Shown: piece by piece, positions 36,316-43,729 of the stretch
Layout of the letters: the number at the start of each line of letters is the position of its first letter
How positions within the stretch are numbered: the stretch's first letter is position 1
Assembly: GCF_014650075.1 (NCBI RefSeq)
Contig: NZ_BMUG01000002.1
Coordinates: forward strand, 798,359-862,358
Length of the DNA: 64,000 nt
Source of the DNA: Streptomyces microflavus
GTDB taxonomy: Bacteria; Actinomycetota; Actinomycetes; Streptomycetales; Streptomycetaceae
Reading direction: 5' to 3'
The notes under the pieces: generated by a model
The model's database searches: none
Told to the model about the DNA's origin: nothing
What the model saw: the letters and a program-made list of their open reading frames with translations, nothing else
Program-made: the position numbers and the translations under genes

Positions 36316-36788
36316 GCGAGCAGGCCCCGGAGGAGCTGCCGGAGCCCGGACCGCCCGCCGCCCCGCAGACGCGGGTGCTGGGCGCGGTCGCGGCGGGCGG
36401 CGCGCTCGGCGCACTCGCGCGGTACGGGGCCCTGGTGCTGTGGCCGACCGCCGATGGCGGCTTCCCGTGGACGGTGTTCGCGGTCAACGTGAGCGGCTGC
36501 GCCCTCATCGGCGTGCTGATGGTGCTGACCGTGGAGCGGGGCCGGGTGACCCACCCGCTGGTCCGGCCCTTCCTCGGGGTCGGCGTCCTCGGCGGGTTCA
36601 CGACCTTCTCGACGTACGCGGCCGATGTCTCGGGCCTGCTGGTGCGTCAGGAGCTCGCGGTGGCCCTCGCGTACATGGCGGCGACGGTCGGGGCGGCGCT
36701 GGCGGCCGTATGGGCCGGAGCGGTGGTGACGCGGCGGCTGCTGGACCGGGGCGCGCGTGACGTACGTGACGGGGGGCGTGCGGCGTGA
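36312..36788 (+). CDS. crcB: Fluoride channel subunit CrcB (longer paralogue)
   Basis: 158 aa, four membrane segments. Fluc-family hallmarks: 'GGALGALARYGALVLWP' (about 29-45), 'TVFAVNVSGCALIGVLM' with the pore Asn, and 'GVGVLGGFTTFSTYAADV' (about 97-114), the polar TTFST track with the Phe residues lining the fluoride path. The N-terminus has about 20 extra Pro/Glu-rich residues. It is coupled on both sides by GTGA overlaps, so with its neighbour it should form a heterodimeric Fluc channel. Confidence 0.93.
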   Translation: MSEQAPEELPEPGPPAAPQTRVLGAVAAGGALGALARYGALVLWPTADGGFPWTVFAVNVSGCALIGVLMVLTVERGRVTHPLVRPFLGVGVLGGFTTFSTYAADVSGLLVRQELAVALAYMAATVGAALAAVWAGAVVTRRLLDRGARDVRDGGRAA

Positions 36789-37159
36789 ACTGGCTGCTGG
36801 TGGTGATCGGCGGGGCGGTCGGCGCACCGCTGCGCTATCTGACGGACCGGGCGGTCCAGGCGCACCAGGGGCCCGGCGTCGCGTACGTCTTCCCCTGGGG
36901 CACCTTCACGGCCAACGCGGCGGGCAGCCTGTTGCTCGGGATCCTGACCGGGGCCGCGGTCTCCTCCCCGGTGCACGCCCTGCTGGCGACGGGGCTGTGC
37001 GGGGCGCTGACGACGTACTCGACGTTCTCCTACGAGACCCTGCGCCTGGCCGAGACGGGCCGGGGCTTCCTCGCCGCGGCCAACGTGGTGGCGTCGCTGC
37101 TGACGGGGCTGGGGGCGGTGTTCCTGGGGGCGGAGCTGGCGGGCGGGTTCGGGGGGTAG
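36785..37159 (+). CDS. crcB: Fluoride channel subunit CrcB (shorter paralogue)
   Basis: 124 aa, four spans. 'LLVVIGGAVGAPLRYLTDR', 'FPWGTFTANAAGSLLLGIL' and 'TGLCGALTTYSTFSYETLRL' carry the conserved Arg, Asn and TTYSTFS motif. Gram-positives often encode two small CrcB proteins that assemble as an antiparallel heterodimer; the GTGA overlap supports this. No fluoride (crcB) riboswitch is evident upstream of the operon. Confidence 0.94.
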   Translation: MNWLLVVIGGAVGAPLRYLTDRAVQAHQGPGVAYVFPWGTFTANAAGSLLLGILTGAAVSSPVHALLATGLCGALTTYSTFSYETLRLAETGRGFLAAANVVASLLTGLGAVFLGAELAGGFGG

Positions 37160-37321
37160 GGCGTGTCCGCGGGGGCGGGCGGCGTTTCGGGCGTGTCTCC
37201 GGCGGGGTCCGGGGAGTTGGGCACGGCACGACACCACCGCGTACGGCGTGCTCCGTGAGGAAGGCGCCGTACGGCTCGTTCCGCTCTCCGCCCCGCCCCC
37301 CTCGCCCCGGAGGTGCCACCC

Positions 37322-37900
37322 GTGCGCCACTTGTCCGTCCCTGTCCGTTGGGCAGCCGTCACCGCGCTGACGATCGCCGCGTCCACCGGCTGTATGAGCG
37401 TCGGCGACGACGGCGCCAGGCCGGGGCCCTCGCGCTCCTCCGACCCGAAGGGCCAGGCCGTCGAGCCGAACGGGGAGACGGTCTCCGGATCCGGCGGGGC
37501 CGGGCACGGGGGCGGCGACGCCCACCCCCACTCGGACTCCGACCGGAAGAACCCGGGGGGCAGGCCGAGCCCGGAGGCGTCCGGCGCTGTGCCGTCGGCC
37601 ACACCGAAGGGCCCGCGCCCCGAACCCGGCGCCCCGCAGCCCTCGCGCCCCGGCCATCCGCCGGCCCCGACGCCGTCGACGCCGGGGCCGGGGGAGCCGC
37701 CGCCGGTCGTGCCGGAACCGCCGACTCCGCCGCCCACCCCCGACCCGGGTCCTGACCCCGAGCCGGAGCCCACCGAACCCTCCGAACCACCCCCCTCCGC
37801 GTCGCCCGCCGCGCAGCTGCGGACGCAGGCGATGGGGGGTGCGGAGGAGGGCCGGCCGCTGCGGACCCCGGAGGCATCACCGCAGGTGGGGCCGGTGTAG
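37322..37900 (+). CDS. Proline-rich putative lipoprotein
   Basis: 192 aa. GTG start with GGAGG 8 bp upstream. The signal peptide ends in a lipobox-like 'IAASTGC' (Cys near residue 24). The remainder is low complexity: a His/Gly/Asp patch ('GGAGHGGGDAHPHSDSD') that could bind metal, then about 100 residues of Pro/Glu/Thr repeats typical of a cell-wall-spanning spacer, and no folded domain at the end. It sits between crcB and a DEAD-box helicase on the same strand. Function unknown. Confidence 0.65.
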   Translation: MRHLSVPVRWAAVTALTIAASTGCMSVGDDGARPGPSRSSDPKGQAVEPNGETVSGSGGAGHGGGDAHPHSDSDRKNPGGRPSPEASGAVPSATPKGPRPEPGAPQPSRPGHPPAPTPSTPGPGEPPPVVPEPPTPPPTPDPGPDPEPEPTEPSEPPPSASPAAQLRTQAMGGAEEGRPLRTPEASPQVGPV

Positions 37901-37921
37901 CGGGGCGCTCGGAGGGGCCGG

Positions 37922-37951
37922 GTTGCGCAATGTGGTTGAGAGTGCGTATGG
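37922..37951 (+). promoter_or_regulatory. Candidate promoter of the DEAD-box helicase with a long leader
   Basis: TTGCGC (37922-37927), 18 bp, TATGGT (37946-37951). It would give a leader of about 150 nt that can fold around GGCGCC...GGCGC, as is common for cold-regulated RNA helicases. Confidence 0.4.
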
Positions 37952-38109
37952 TAGTAGATCGTTTGATCCCATTGCCCGGCGCCGACACAGAAGAGCGCCG
38001 TGTGGCGCGTACTCTCCCTTGCCGTGGCTGGACCGCATTGAGGCGGTCGAAATTGCGAATCACGGAGTTACGGGCGCGTGCCGAGACTCCGGAAGGTTTC
38101 GCATTTCGC

Positions 38110-40566
38110 ATGTCAATTTCCAGTTCTGACCACACCGTCATGCCCGAGAACATCGACAACGCCGAGCTCACCGAGCTCATCGAGGCCGCTGTGACCGAGG
38201 CCCCCGCCGGCGCCACCGCCGCAGCCGAGCAGGCTCCGGTGGCCGAGAAGGCCGCCGAGAAGTCCGTCGCCGACTTCATCGCGGACCAGCCGGCCGAGGT
38301 CTCCACCAAGACCGTCGAGGCTCCTGAGGCCGACGAGACCGACGCGACCGACGAGACCGACGCGGCCCCCGAGGCCGACGCGGCCCCCGAGGCCGACGCC
38401 GGAATCGACGCCGAGATCGACGCCGAGCCCACCGTCACCTTCGGCTCGCTGGGCCTGCCCGACGGCATCGTCCGCAAGCTCGCGCAGAACGGTGTGACCG
38501 CCCCCTTCCCGATCCAGGCGGCGACCATCCCGGACGCCCTGGCCGGCAAGGACATCCTCGGCCGCGGCCGTACGGGCTCCGGCAAGACGCTCTCCTTCGG
38601 CCTGCCGCTGCTGGCCACGCTCTCCGGTGGCTCCACCGAGAAGAAGAAGCCGCGCGGCATCATCCTCACCCCGACCCGTGAGCTCGCGATGCAGGTCGCG
38701 GACGCGCTGCAGCCGTACGGCGACGTGCTCGGCCTCAAGATGAAGGTCGTCTGCGGCGGTACGTCGATGGGCAACCAGATCTACGCGCTGGAGCGCGGTG
38801 TCGACGTCCTCGTCGCCACCCCGGGCCGGCTGCGCGACATCATCAACCGGGGCGCCTGCTCCCTGGCGAACGTCCAGGTCGCCGTCCTCGACGAGGCCGA
38901 CCAGATGTCCGACCTGGGCTTCCTGCCCGAGGTCACCGAGCTGCTCGACCAGATCCCCGGTGGCGGTCAGCGGATGCTCTTCTCCGCCACCATGGAGAAC
39001 GAGATCGGCACGCTGGTCAAGCGCTACCTCTCCAACCCGGTGACGCACGAGGTCGACAGCGCCCAGGGCAACGTCACGACCATGTCGCACCACGTCCTCG
39101 TCGTGAAGCCGAAGGACAAGGCGCCGGTCACCTCCGCCATCGCCGCCCGCAAGGGCCGCACGATCATCTTCGTCCGCACCCAGCTGGGCGCCGACCGCAT
39201 CGCCGAGCAGCTCATCGAGTCCGGCGTGAAGGCCGACGCGCTGCACGGCGGCATGACCCAGGGCGCCCGTACGCGGGTCCTGGAGGACTTCAAGAAGGGT
39301 TACGTCAACGCGCTCGTCGCGACCGACGTGGCCGCCCGCGGTATCCACGTGGACGGCATCGACCTGGTCCTGAACGTGGACCCGGCCGGTGACCACAAGG
39401 ACTACCTGCACCGCTCGGGCCGTACCGCCCGGGCCGGCAAGTCCGGTGTGGTCGTCTCGCTGGCGCTCCCGCACCAGCGCCGCCAGATCTTCCGCCTGAT
39501 GGAGGACGCGGGCGTCGACGCCTCGCGCCACATCGTCCAGGGCGCGGGCGTCTTCGAGCCGGAGGTCGCCGAGATCACCGGCGCCCGTTCGCTCACCGAG
39601 GTCCAGGCCGACTCCGCGAACAACGCCGCCAAGCAGGCCGAGCGCGAGGCCGCCGACCTGACGAAGCAGCTGGAGCGCGTCCAGCGCCGCGCCGTCGAGC
39701 TCCGCGAGGAGGCCGACCGCCTGGTCGCCCGTGCCGCGCGCGAGCGGGGCGACGACCCGGAGGCGGCGGTGGCCGAGGTGGCCGCCGAGGCAGAGGCCGC
39801 CCTCGTGGCAGCCGCGTCCGTGCCGGAGCAGCCGGCCGCCCGTGACGAGCAGCGCCGCGACGAGCGGGGCAACTACGAGCGCCGCGACAACCGCGGTGGC
39901 GACCGTGGCGGCTACCGCGGCGGCAACGACCGCCGTGACGACCGCCCGTCCGGTGGCTTCCGCTCCGGCGGCGGCGACCGTCGGGACGACCGTGGTGGCC
40001 GTCCGTTCGAGCGCAGGGACAACGACCGCCCGGCGTTCAACCGTGACCGCCGTGACGAGCGCCCCGCGGGTGGCTCGGGTGGTTTCCGCTCCGGCGGCGG
40101 CGACCGTCGGGACGACCGTGGTGGCCGTCCGTTCGAGCGTCGTGACAACGATCGCCCGGCGTTCAACCGCGACCGCCGTGACGAGCGCCCCGCAGGTGGC
40201 TCCGGTGGTTTCCGCTCCGGCGGCAGCGACCGCCCCTCGGGTGGTTTCCGCTCCGGTGGCAGCAGCGACCGTCGGGACGACCGTGGTGGCCGTCCGTTCG
40301 AGCGCAGGGACAACGACCGCCCGGCGTTCAACCGCGACCGCCGCGACGAGCGCCCCGCGGGTGGCTCCGGTGGCTTCCGCTCCGGTGGCAGCGACCGCCC
40401 GTTCAACCGTGACCGTCGTGACGACCGCCCCGCGGGCAGCTTCCGCGCGGGTGGCACCGACCGCCCGACCGGCCGTCGTGACGAGCACCGCGGCGCCAAC
40501 ACCGGCACCAACACCGGTTCCTTCGGCCGCCGCGACGACAAGCCGCGCTGGAAGCGCAACGGCTGA
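38110..40566 (+). CDS. DEAD-box RNA helicase with RGG-like repeat tail
   Basis: 818 aa. The acidic Ala/Glu/Asp-rich N-terminus (about 1-110) contains 'EADETDATDETDAAPEADA' repeats. The helicase core (about 110-470) has Q-motif 'FPIQAATIPDAL', I 'GRTGSGKT', Ia 'PTRELA', II 'DEAD', III 'SAT', V 'ATDVAARGIHVDG' and VI 'HRSGRTARAG'. A coiled region (about 495-560) precedes a C-terminal array of R/G/D-rich repeats (FRSGGGDRRDDRGGRPFERR type), an RNA-binding disordered tail likely to phase-separate. Start ATG 38110 or 38140; GGAAGG lies 13 bp before the first. Likely role in ribosome assembly or cold-adapted RNA turnover. Confidence 0.93.
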   Translation: MSISSSDHTVMPENIDNAELTELIEAAVTEAPAGATAAAEQAPVAEKAAEKSVADFIADQPAEVSTKTVEAPEADETDATDETDAAPEADAAPEADAGIDAEIDAEPTVTFGSLGLPDGIVRKLAQNGVTAPFPIQAATIPDALAGKDILGRGRTGSGKTLSFGLPLLATLSGGSTEKKKPRGIILTPTRELAMQVADALQPYGDVLGLKMKVVCGGTSMGNQIYALERGVDVLVATPGRLRDIINRGACSLANVQVAVLDEADQMSDLGFLPEVTELLDQIPGGGQRMLFSATMENEIGTLVKRYLSNPVTHEVDSAQGNVTTMSHHVLVVKPKDKAPVTSAIAARKGRTIIFVRTQLGADRIAEQLIESGVKADALHGGMTQGARTRVLEDFKKGYVNALVATDVAARGIHVDGIDLVLNVDPAGDHKDYLHRSGRTARAGKSGVVVSLALPHQRRQIFRLMEDAGVDASRHIVQGAGVFEPEVAEITGARSLTEVQADSANNAAKQAEREAADLTKQLERVQRRAVELREEADRLVARAARERGDDPEAAVAEVAAEAEAALVAAASVPEQPAARDEQRRDERGNYERRDNRGGDRGGYRGGNDRRDDRPSGGFRSGGGDRRDDRGGRPFERRDNDRPAFNRDRRDERPAGGSGGFRSGGGDRRDDRGGRPFERRDNDRPAFNRDRRDERPAGGSGGFRSGGSDRPSGGFRSGGSSDRRDDRGGRPFERRDNDRPAFNRDRRDERPAGGSGGFRSGGSDRPFNRDRRDDRPAGSFRAGGTDRPTGRRDEHRGANTGTNTGSFGRRDDKPRWKRNG
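39890..40450 (+). repeat. Coding repeat array in the DEAD-box helicase tail
   Basis: Four to five copies of a block of about 110 bp with core GGCGACCGTCGGGACGACCG and GGCGTTCAACCG encode RGG/RDD-type repeats. The blocks are nearly identical at the DNA level, which points to recent duplication or gene conversion and to length variation between strains. Confidence 0.9.
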
Positions 40567-40614
40567 CCCCGCACCGGCCGACTACCGGCCGGGCAGGTCC
40601 GCCTGACAGACCGG

Positions 40615-40660
40615 CAGGGCCCGTACGCCACCGAACCGACTCGGTGACGTACGGGCCCTG
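40615..40660. terminator. Terminator of the DEAD-box helicase gene
   Basis: Long hairpin: CAGGGCCCGTACG / CGTACGGGCCCTG arms with an inner CACCGA/TCGGTG stem, followed by TTGCTGTT. Confidence 0.88.
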
Positions 40661-40783
40661 TTGCTGTTCCCGGAGGGCGTGAACCGGCGCGAAACGGACA
40701 GCACGGGGGCGCGACAGGGCCCAAGACCGATACCGGATCGGCTGCCGGGACCGGGCGGGCTATGCTCGGGGGTGATGTTGCAG

Positions 40784-40857
40784 GGGCCGTTAGCTCAATT
40801 GGTCAGAGCAGCGGACTTTTAATCCGTTGGTTGTGGGTTCGAGTCCCACACGGCCTA
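40784..40857 (+). tRNA. tRNA-Lys (TTT)
   Basis: Plus strand: acceptor GGGCCGT/ACGGCCT with terminal G-U pair, anticodon loop CTTTTAA, T-loop TTCGAGT, discriminator A. A TATGCT -10 lies at 40761-40766, 18 bp upstream. Confidence 0.96.
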
Positions 40858-40898
40858 CCCGGAGCGGGTCTGGGTGCAAGCCCGTCACCCGCGAACGA

Positions 40899-40932
40899 GC
40901 GCCTTCATCCGGCCCAGGCCGGACGGAGGCGC
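40899..40932 (+). terminator. tRNA-Lys terminator-like hairpin
   Basis: GCGCCTTCATCCGGCC pairs with GCCGGACGGAGGCGC around CAG with two imperfect pairs, 41 bp after tRNA-Lys. Confidence 0.55.
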
Positions 40933-41049
40933 TTCGACGTTCCTACGGGCTCAGGCGCCGCTCGCCCCAAGCACGGACCAGACCCGGCGCGGGCCGTAGG
41001 AAAAGTGGTCGGAGCTGCCGCTCCGATGGCGTAGAGTTGTGTTTACCGA

Positions 41050-41123
41050 CGCGGGGTGGAGCAGCTCGGTAGCTCGCTGGGCTCATAACCCAGAGGTCGC
41101 AGGTTCAAATCCTGTCCCCGCTA
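41050..41123 (+). tRNA. Initiator tRNA-Met (CAT)
   Basis: Begins CGCGGGG with an unpaired first base (C1 against U72) and has the three consecutive G-C pairs in the anticodon stem (CTGGG-CTCATAA-CCCAG), both hallmarks of the initiator. T-loop TTCAAAT. CCA not encoded. A TAGAGT -10 box is at 41032-41037. Confidence 0.95.
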
Positions 41124-41130
41124 CTGAAGG

Positions 41131-41165
41131 CCCGGGCCCGGCACGCACAGCGTGCCGGGCCCGGG
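41131..41165 (+). terminator. Terminator of initiator tRNA-Met
   Basis: 16-bp perfect stem CCCGGGCCCGGCACGC with ACA loop, followed by TCGTTTCC. Confidence 0.88.
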
Positions 41166-41198
41166 TCGTTTCCGAAGGCCGGGCGGGGATGTTCCGGC

Positions 41199-41229
41199 TT
41201 GACCTTGACGCAACGTAAAGATCTAGCGT
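41199..41229 (+). promoter_or_regulatory. MerR-type promoter/operator with 19-bp spacer
   Basis: TTGACC (41199-41204), 19-bp spacer, TAGCGT (41224-41229). The spacer contains CTTGACG-CAA-CGTAAAG, an imperfect inverted repeat. The overlong spacer is diagnostic of promoters activated by MerR-family twisting. The transcript start would fall at or next to the ATG 41237 (leaderless). Confidence 0.7.
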
Positions 41230-41236
41230 TTCCGGT

Positions 41237-41983
41237 ATGGAGTGGTCCATCCAGGAAATCGCCAGAAGAGCTGGCACCACGAGCCGCACGCTCCGGCACT
41301 ACGGGGACCTCGGTCTCCTGGCGCCGAGCCGGGTCGGGAGCAACGGCTACCGCTACTACGACCAGGACGCCCTCGTCCGGCTGCAGCGCATTCTGCTGCT
41401 GCGGGAGCTGGGGCTGTCCTTGCCCGCGATCAAGGGTGTGCTCGAAGGACAGCGGGACACGGCGGTGGCGTTGCGGGCGCATCTGCGGCTGCTCGAACAG
41501 GAACAGGCGCGCATCGGGCGGCAGATCGCCTCGGTGCGGACCACTCTCCACAGGACTCAGGAGGGTACGGAACTCATGGCCGAGGAAGTGTTCGACGGTT
41601 TCGACCACACCGCCCACGAGCGCGAGGTGACCGAGCGCTGGGGTCGCGAGGCGTACGAGGAGGGCGACCGGTGGTGGCGTTCGCTCGGGGAGGCCGGGAA
41701 GAAGGCGTTCCTGGACGAGCACGAAGCCATCGCGCGGGACTGGGGGCGGGCCAGGGAGGCCGGGCTCGGTGCGGACAGTGAGCAGGCGCAGGACATCGCC
41801 CGGCGGCACTGCGCGTGGCTGTCGTCGTCCAAGGCGCCGAGCCGGTCGTACCTGATCGGGCTCGGTGAGATGTATGTCGCCGATCCGCGCTTCGGAAAGA
41901 ACTACGATCGCTACGGGGACGGCACCGCCGCCTTCGTACGGGATGCACTGACGATCTACGCGGAACAACGGCTCACCGACTGA
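41237..41983 (+). CDS. TipA-like MerR-family transcriptional activator
   Basis: 248 aa. N-terminal MerR HTH 'MEWSIQEIARRAGTTSRTLR' with wing and 'YYDQDALVRLQRILLLRELG' (about 1-70). A dimerisation coiled coil follows (about 75-110), then a TipAS antibiotic-recognition domain (about 120-245) with 'WGREAYEEGDRWWRSLGEAG' and 'YVADPRFGKNYDRYG'. TipAS proteins bind thiopeptides and other cyclic peptides and activate their own promoter. It sits directly downstream of the 19-bp-spacer promoter, so autoactivation is expected. No efflux gene is adjacent. Confidence 0.92.
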   Translation: MEWSIQEIARRAGTTSRTLRHYGDLGLLAPSRVGSNGYRYYDQDALVRLQRILLLRELGLSLPAIKGVLEGQRDTAVALRAHLRLLEQEQARIGRQIASVRTTLHRTQEGTELMAEEVFDGFDHTAHEREVTERWGREAYEEGDRWWRSLGEAGKKAFLDEHEAIARDWGRAREAGLGADSEQAQDIARRHCAWLSSSKAPSRSYLIGLGEMYVADPRFGKNYDRYGDGTAAFVRDALTIYAEQRLTD

Positions 41984-42092
41984 CCGCGGGGAGCGAGGCG
42001 TTCCCGGCCGCTTCCCCCTATTTGGCCGATGACGAGTCGCCGCACGGCGCGGCTCCGGGAAGCCTGGACGGGGCGCGGTACCGTCCGCAGCC

Positions 42093-43355
42093 GTGGCCGG
42101 ACCGGGCAGGAGTGCACAGGTGGGGATGGCGAAGAAGGGGCGCGGACGCGTGACGGGGAGCTTCGGCGTCCCGGGGCGCGGCATGTCCGGCTCCACGGGC
42201 CGGGGGAAGCCGGTGGTGGCCCGGAGCGCCGGTACCCGGCGGTTCGTCCGGCTGCTGCCGGTGCTGCTGATCGGCGGCGGGCTCCTCTTCGACTCGCTCG
42301 CCCCGCCCAACTTCACCGCCGTCCCCCTGTTCGTGGCCGCGCCGCTGATCGCCGCTCCCTTCTTCTCGCTGGCCAGTACGGTCCGTACGGGCGTGGCCGC
42401 CGTCCTCTCCGTCATCGCGATGCGGCTCTCCGACGGCACATCCACCCAGGTCGTCCCGGTCATCGAGATGATCACCGTGCTCACCGCCGCGGCCCTGGCC
42501 CTCGTCATCAACGGGGTGGTGCGCCGCAGCAACGAGCAGCTGGCCTCGGCGCGGGTCATCGCGGAGACCGCCATGCGGGCCGTGCTGCCGACCCCGGCGG
42601 AGCGGATCGGCGGGCTCCAGGTGGCCGCGCGGTACGAGGCGGCGCAGGCGGACGAGTTCGTCGGCGGGGACCTGTTCGCGGTGGCGGACACCCCGTACGG
42701 CGTACGCCTGGTCGTCGGCGACGTGCGCGGCAAGGGGCTGGACGCCGTCGAGGCGGTGGCTGTGATCATCGGGGCGTTCCGGGAGGCCGCCGAGCAGGAG
42801 CGGTCCCTTGAGGGCGTGGCCCAGCGGCTGGAGCGGGCGCTCGCACGGGAGGGGACGCGGCGGTACGGGCTGGACGCCATGGAGGGGTTCATCACCGCTG
42901 TGCTGGCCGAGATCCCGCCCGGTTCGGCCTCGCTGCGGCTGGTCAACCGCGGTCACCCGGAGCCCATCCTGCTGCACGCCGACGGAGCCCTGGAGGTCCT
43001 CGCACCGAGCGTGCCCGCGATGCCGCTGGGGATGGACCTCGGGGTGTGGCCCGACCGGTCCGACGAGTGGGAGCTGCCAGCCGGTTCGACGCTGCTCGCC
43101 TTCACCGACGGCCTCTCCGAGGCGCGGGACGCGAACGGGGCCTTCTACGACCCGGCGGCCCGGCTGCGCGGCCGGATCTTCCCCGGCCCCGAGGAGCTGC
43201 TCTCGGCGCTCACCGACGACGTACGGCTGCACACCGGGGGCCGGTCGACGGACGACATGGCGCTGCTCGCGGTGAGCCGGCCGGCGGAGGGACAGCCGCC
43301 GCGGCGGACGACGGTGAAGATCGTGGGCCGGGGCGATGACACGGTGCGTAACTGA
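42093..43355 (+). CDS. Membrane-bound PP2C/SpoIIE-type protein phosphatase
   Basis: 420 aa from GTG 42093; GTG 42120 or ATG 42126 are shorter alternatives with a GGTGGGG stretch close by. Three or four membrane spans lie between about 55 and 145 ('LLPVLLIGGGLLFDSL', 'AVPLFVAAPLIAAPFFSL', 'ITVLTAAALALVINGVV'). The cytosolic SpoIIE/RsbU phosphatase domain has 'DEFVGGDLFAVADTPYGVRL', 'VGDVRGKGLDAVEAV', 'VNRGHPEPILL' and 'AFTDGLSEARD', and the metal aspartates are in place. Such enzymes dephosphorylate anti-sigma antagonists. No cognate kinase or antagonist is adjacent. Confidence 0.88.
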   Translation: MAGPGRSAQVGMAKKGRGRVTGSFGVPGRGMSGSTGRGKPVVARSAGTRRFVRLLPVLLIGGGLLFDSLAPPNFTAVPLFVAAPLIAAPFFSLASTVRTGVAAVLSVIAMRLSDGTSTQVVPVIEMITVLTAAALALVINGVVRRSNEQLASARVIAETAMRAVLPTPAERIGGLQVAARYEAAQADEFVGGDLFAVADTPYGVRLVVGDVRGKGLDAVEAVAVIIGAFREAAEQERSLEGVAQRLERALAREGTRRYGLDAMEGFITAVLAEIPPGSASLRLVNRGHPEPILLHADGALEVLAPSVPAMPLGMDLGVWPDRSDEWELPAGSTLLAFTDGLSEARDANGAFYDPAARLRGRIFPGPEELLSALTDDVRLHTGGRSTDDMALLAVSRPAEGQPPRRTTVKIVGRGDDTVRN

Positions 43356-43490
43356 AGAGCACCACTCCGCATAACATTTGACACACCATCAGAAAAAGAG
43401 GTGTGGGTGAGTGGTCGTCAAGTCGTCCGATTCGGGCCACTTGTGGGCGGTAAGTCCCCGCCGGAGCCGTTAATGATCAACAAGAACAGC

Positions 43491-43520
43491 TTGGAATCGG
43501 GCCCGTCTGTCTATTAACGT
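43491..43520 (+). promoter_or_regulatory. Promoter upstream of the c-di-AMP riboswitch
   Basis: TTGGAA (43491-43496), 18 bp, TAACGT (43515-43520); start near 43527, leaving about 200 nt of leader that contains the riboswitch. A further TTGACA at 43378 has no clear partner. Confidence 0.5.
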
Positions 43521-43574
43521 TCGATAACGCAGCGCGGTCGTCCCAGCCGTCGTCAGAGACGGCGCCGTGCGCGA

Positions 43575-43712
43575 GCGCCGAATCCCGCAAGGGAACCGGG
43601 GAACCACCTACATGGGGTGAATCGGACGCCTGCGTCTCGTGAGAGGCGGAGGGGCCCGTAGGAGACCTTCCTGCTCCGAACCCGTCAGCTAACCCGGTAG
43701 GCGAGAAGGAAG
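43575..43712 (+). ncRNA. c-di-AMP riboswitch (ydaO/yuaA class)
   Basis: Carries the conserved pieces of the class in order: GGGAACCGGGGAACCAC (from 43591), ATGGGGTGAATC (from 43612), a variable GC stem, then GGAGACCTTCCTGCTCCGAA and CCCGTCAGCTAACCCGGTAG (to about 43700). It ends directly before the AGGAAAGGAG ribosome-binding site. In actinomycetes this class sits in front of cell-wall hydrolase genes and turns them off at high c-di-AMP. Boundaries are approximate. Confidence 0.93.
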
Positions 43713-43729
43713 GAAAGGAGTGCGCCCAC

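Noticed and set aside
39890..40450. CRISPR-like repeat array
   Set aside because: Repeats are in-frame coding blocks of an RGG-like tail, with no unique spacers and no cas genes.
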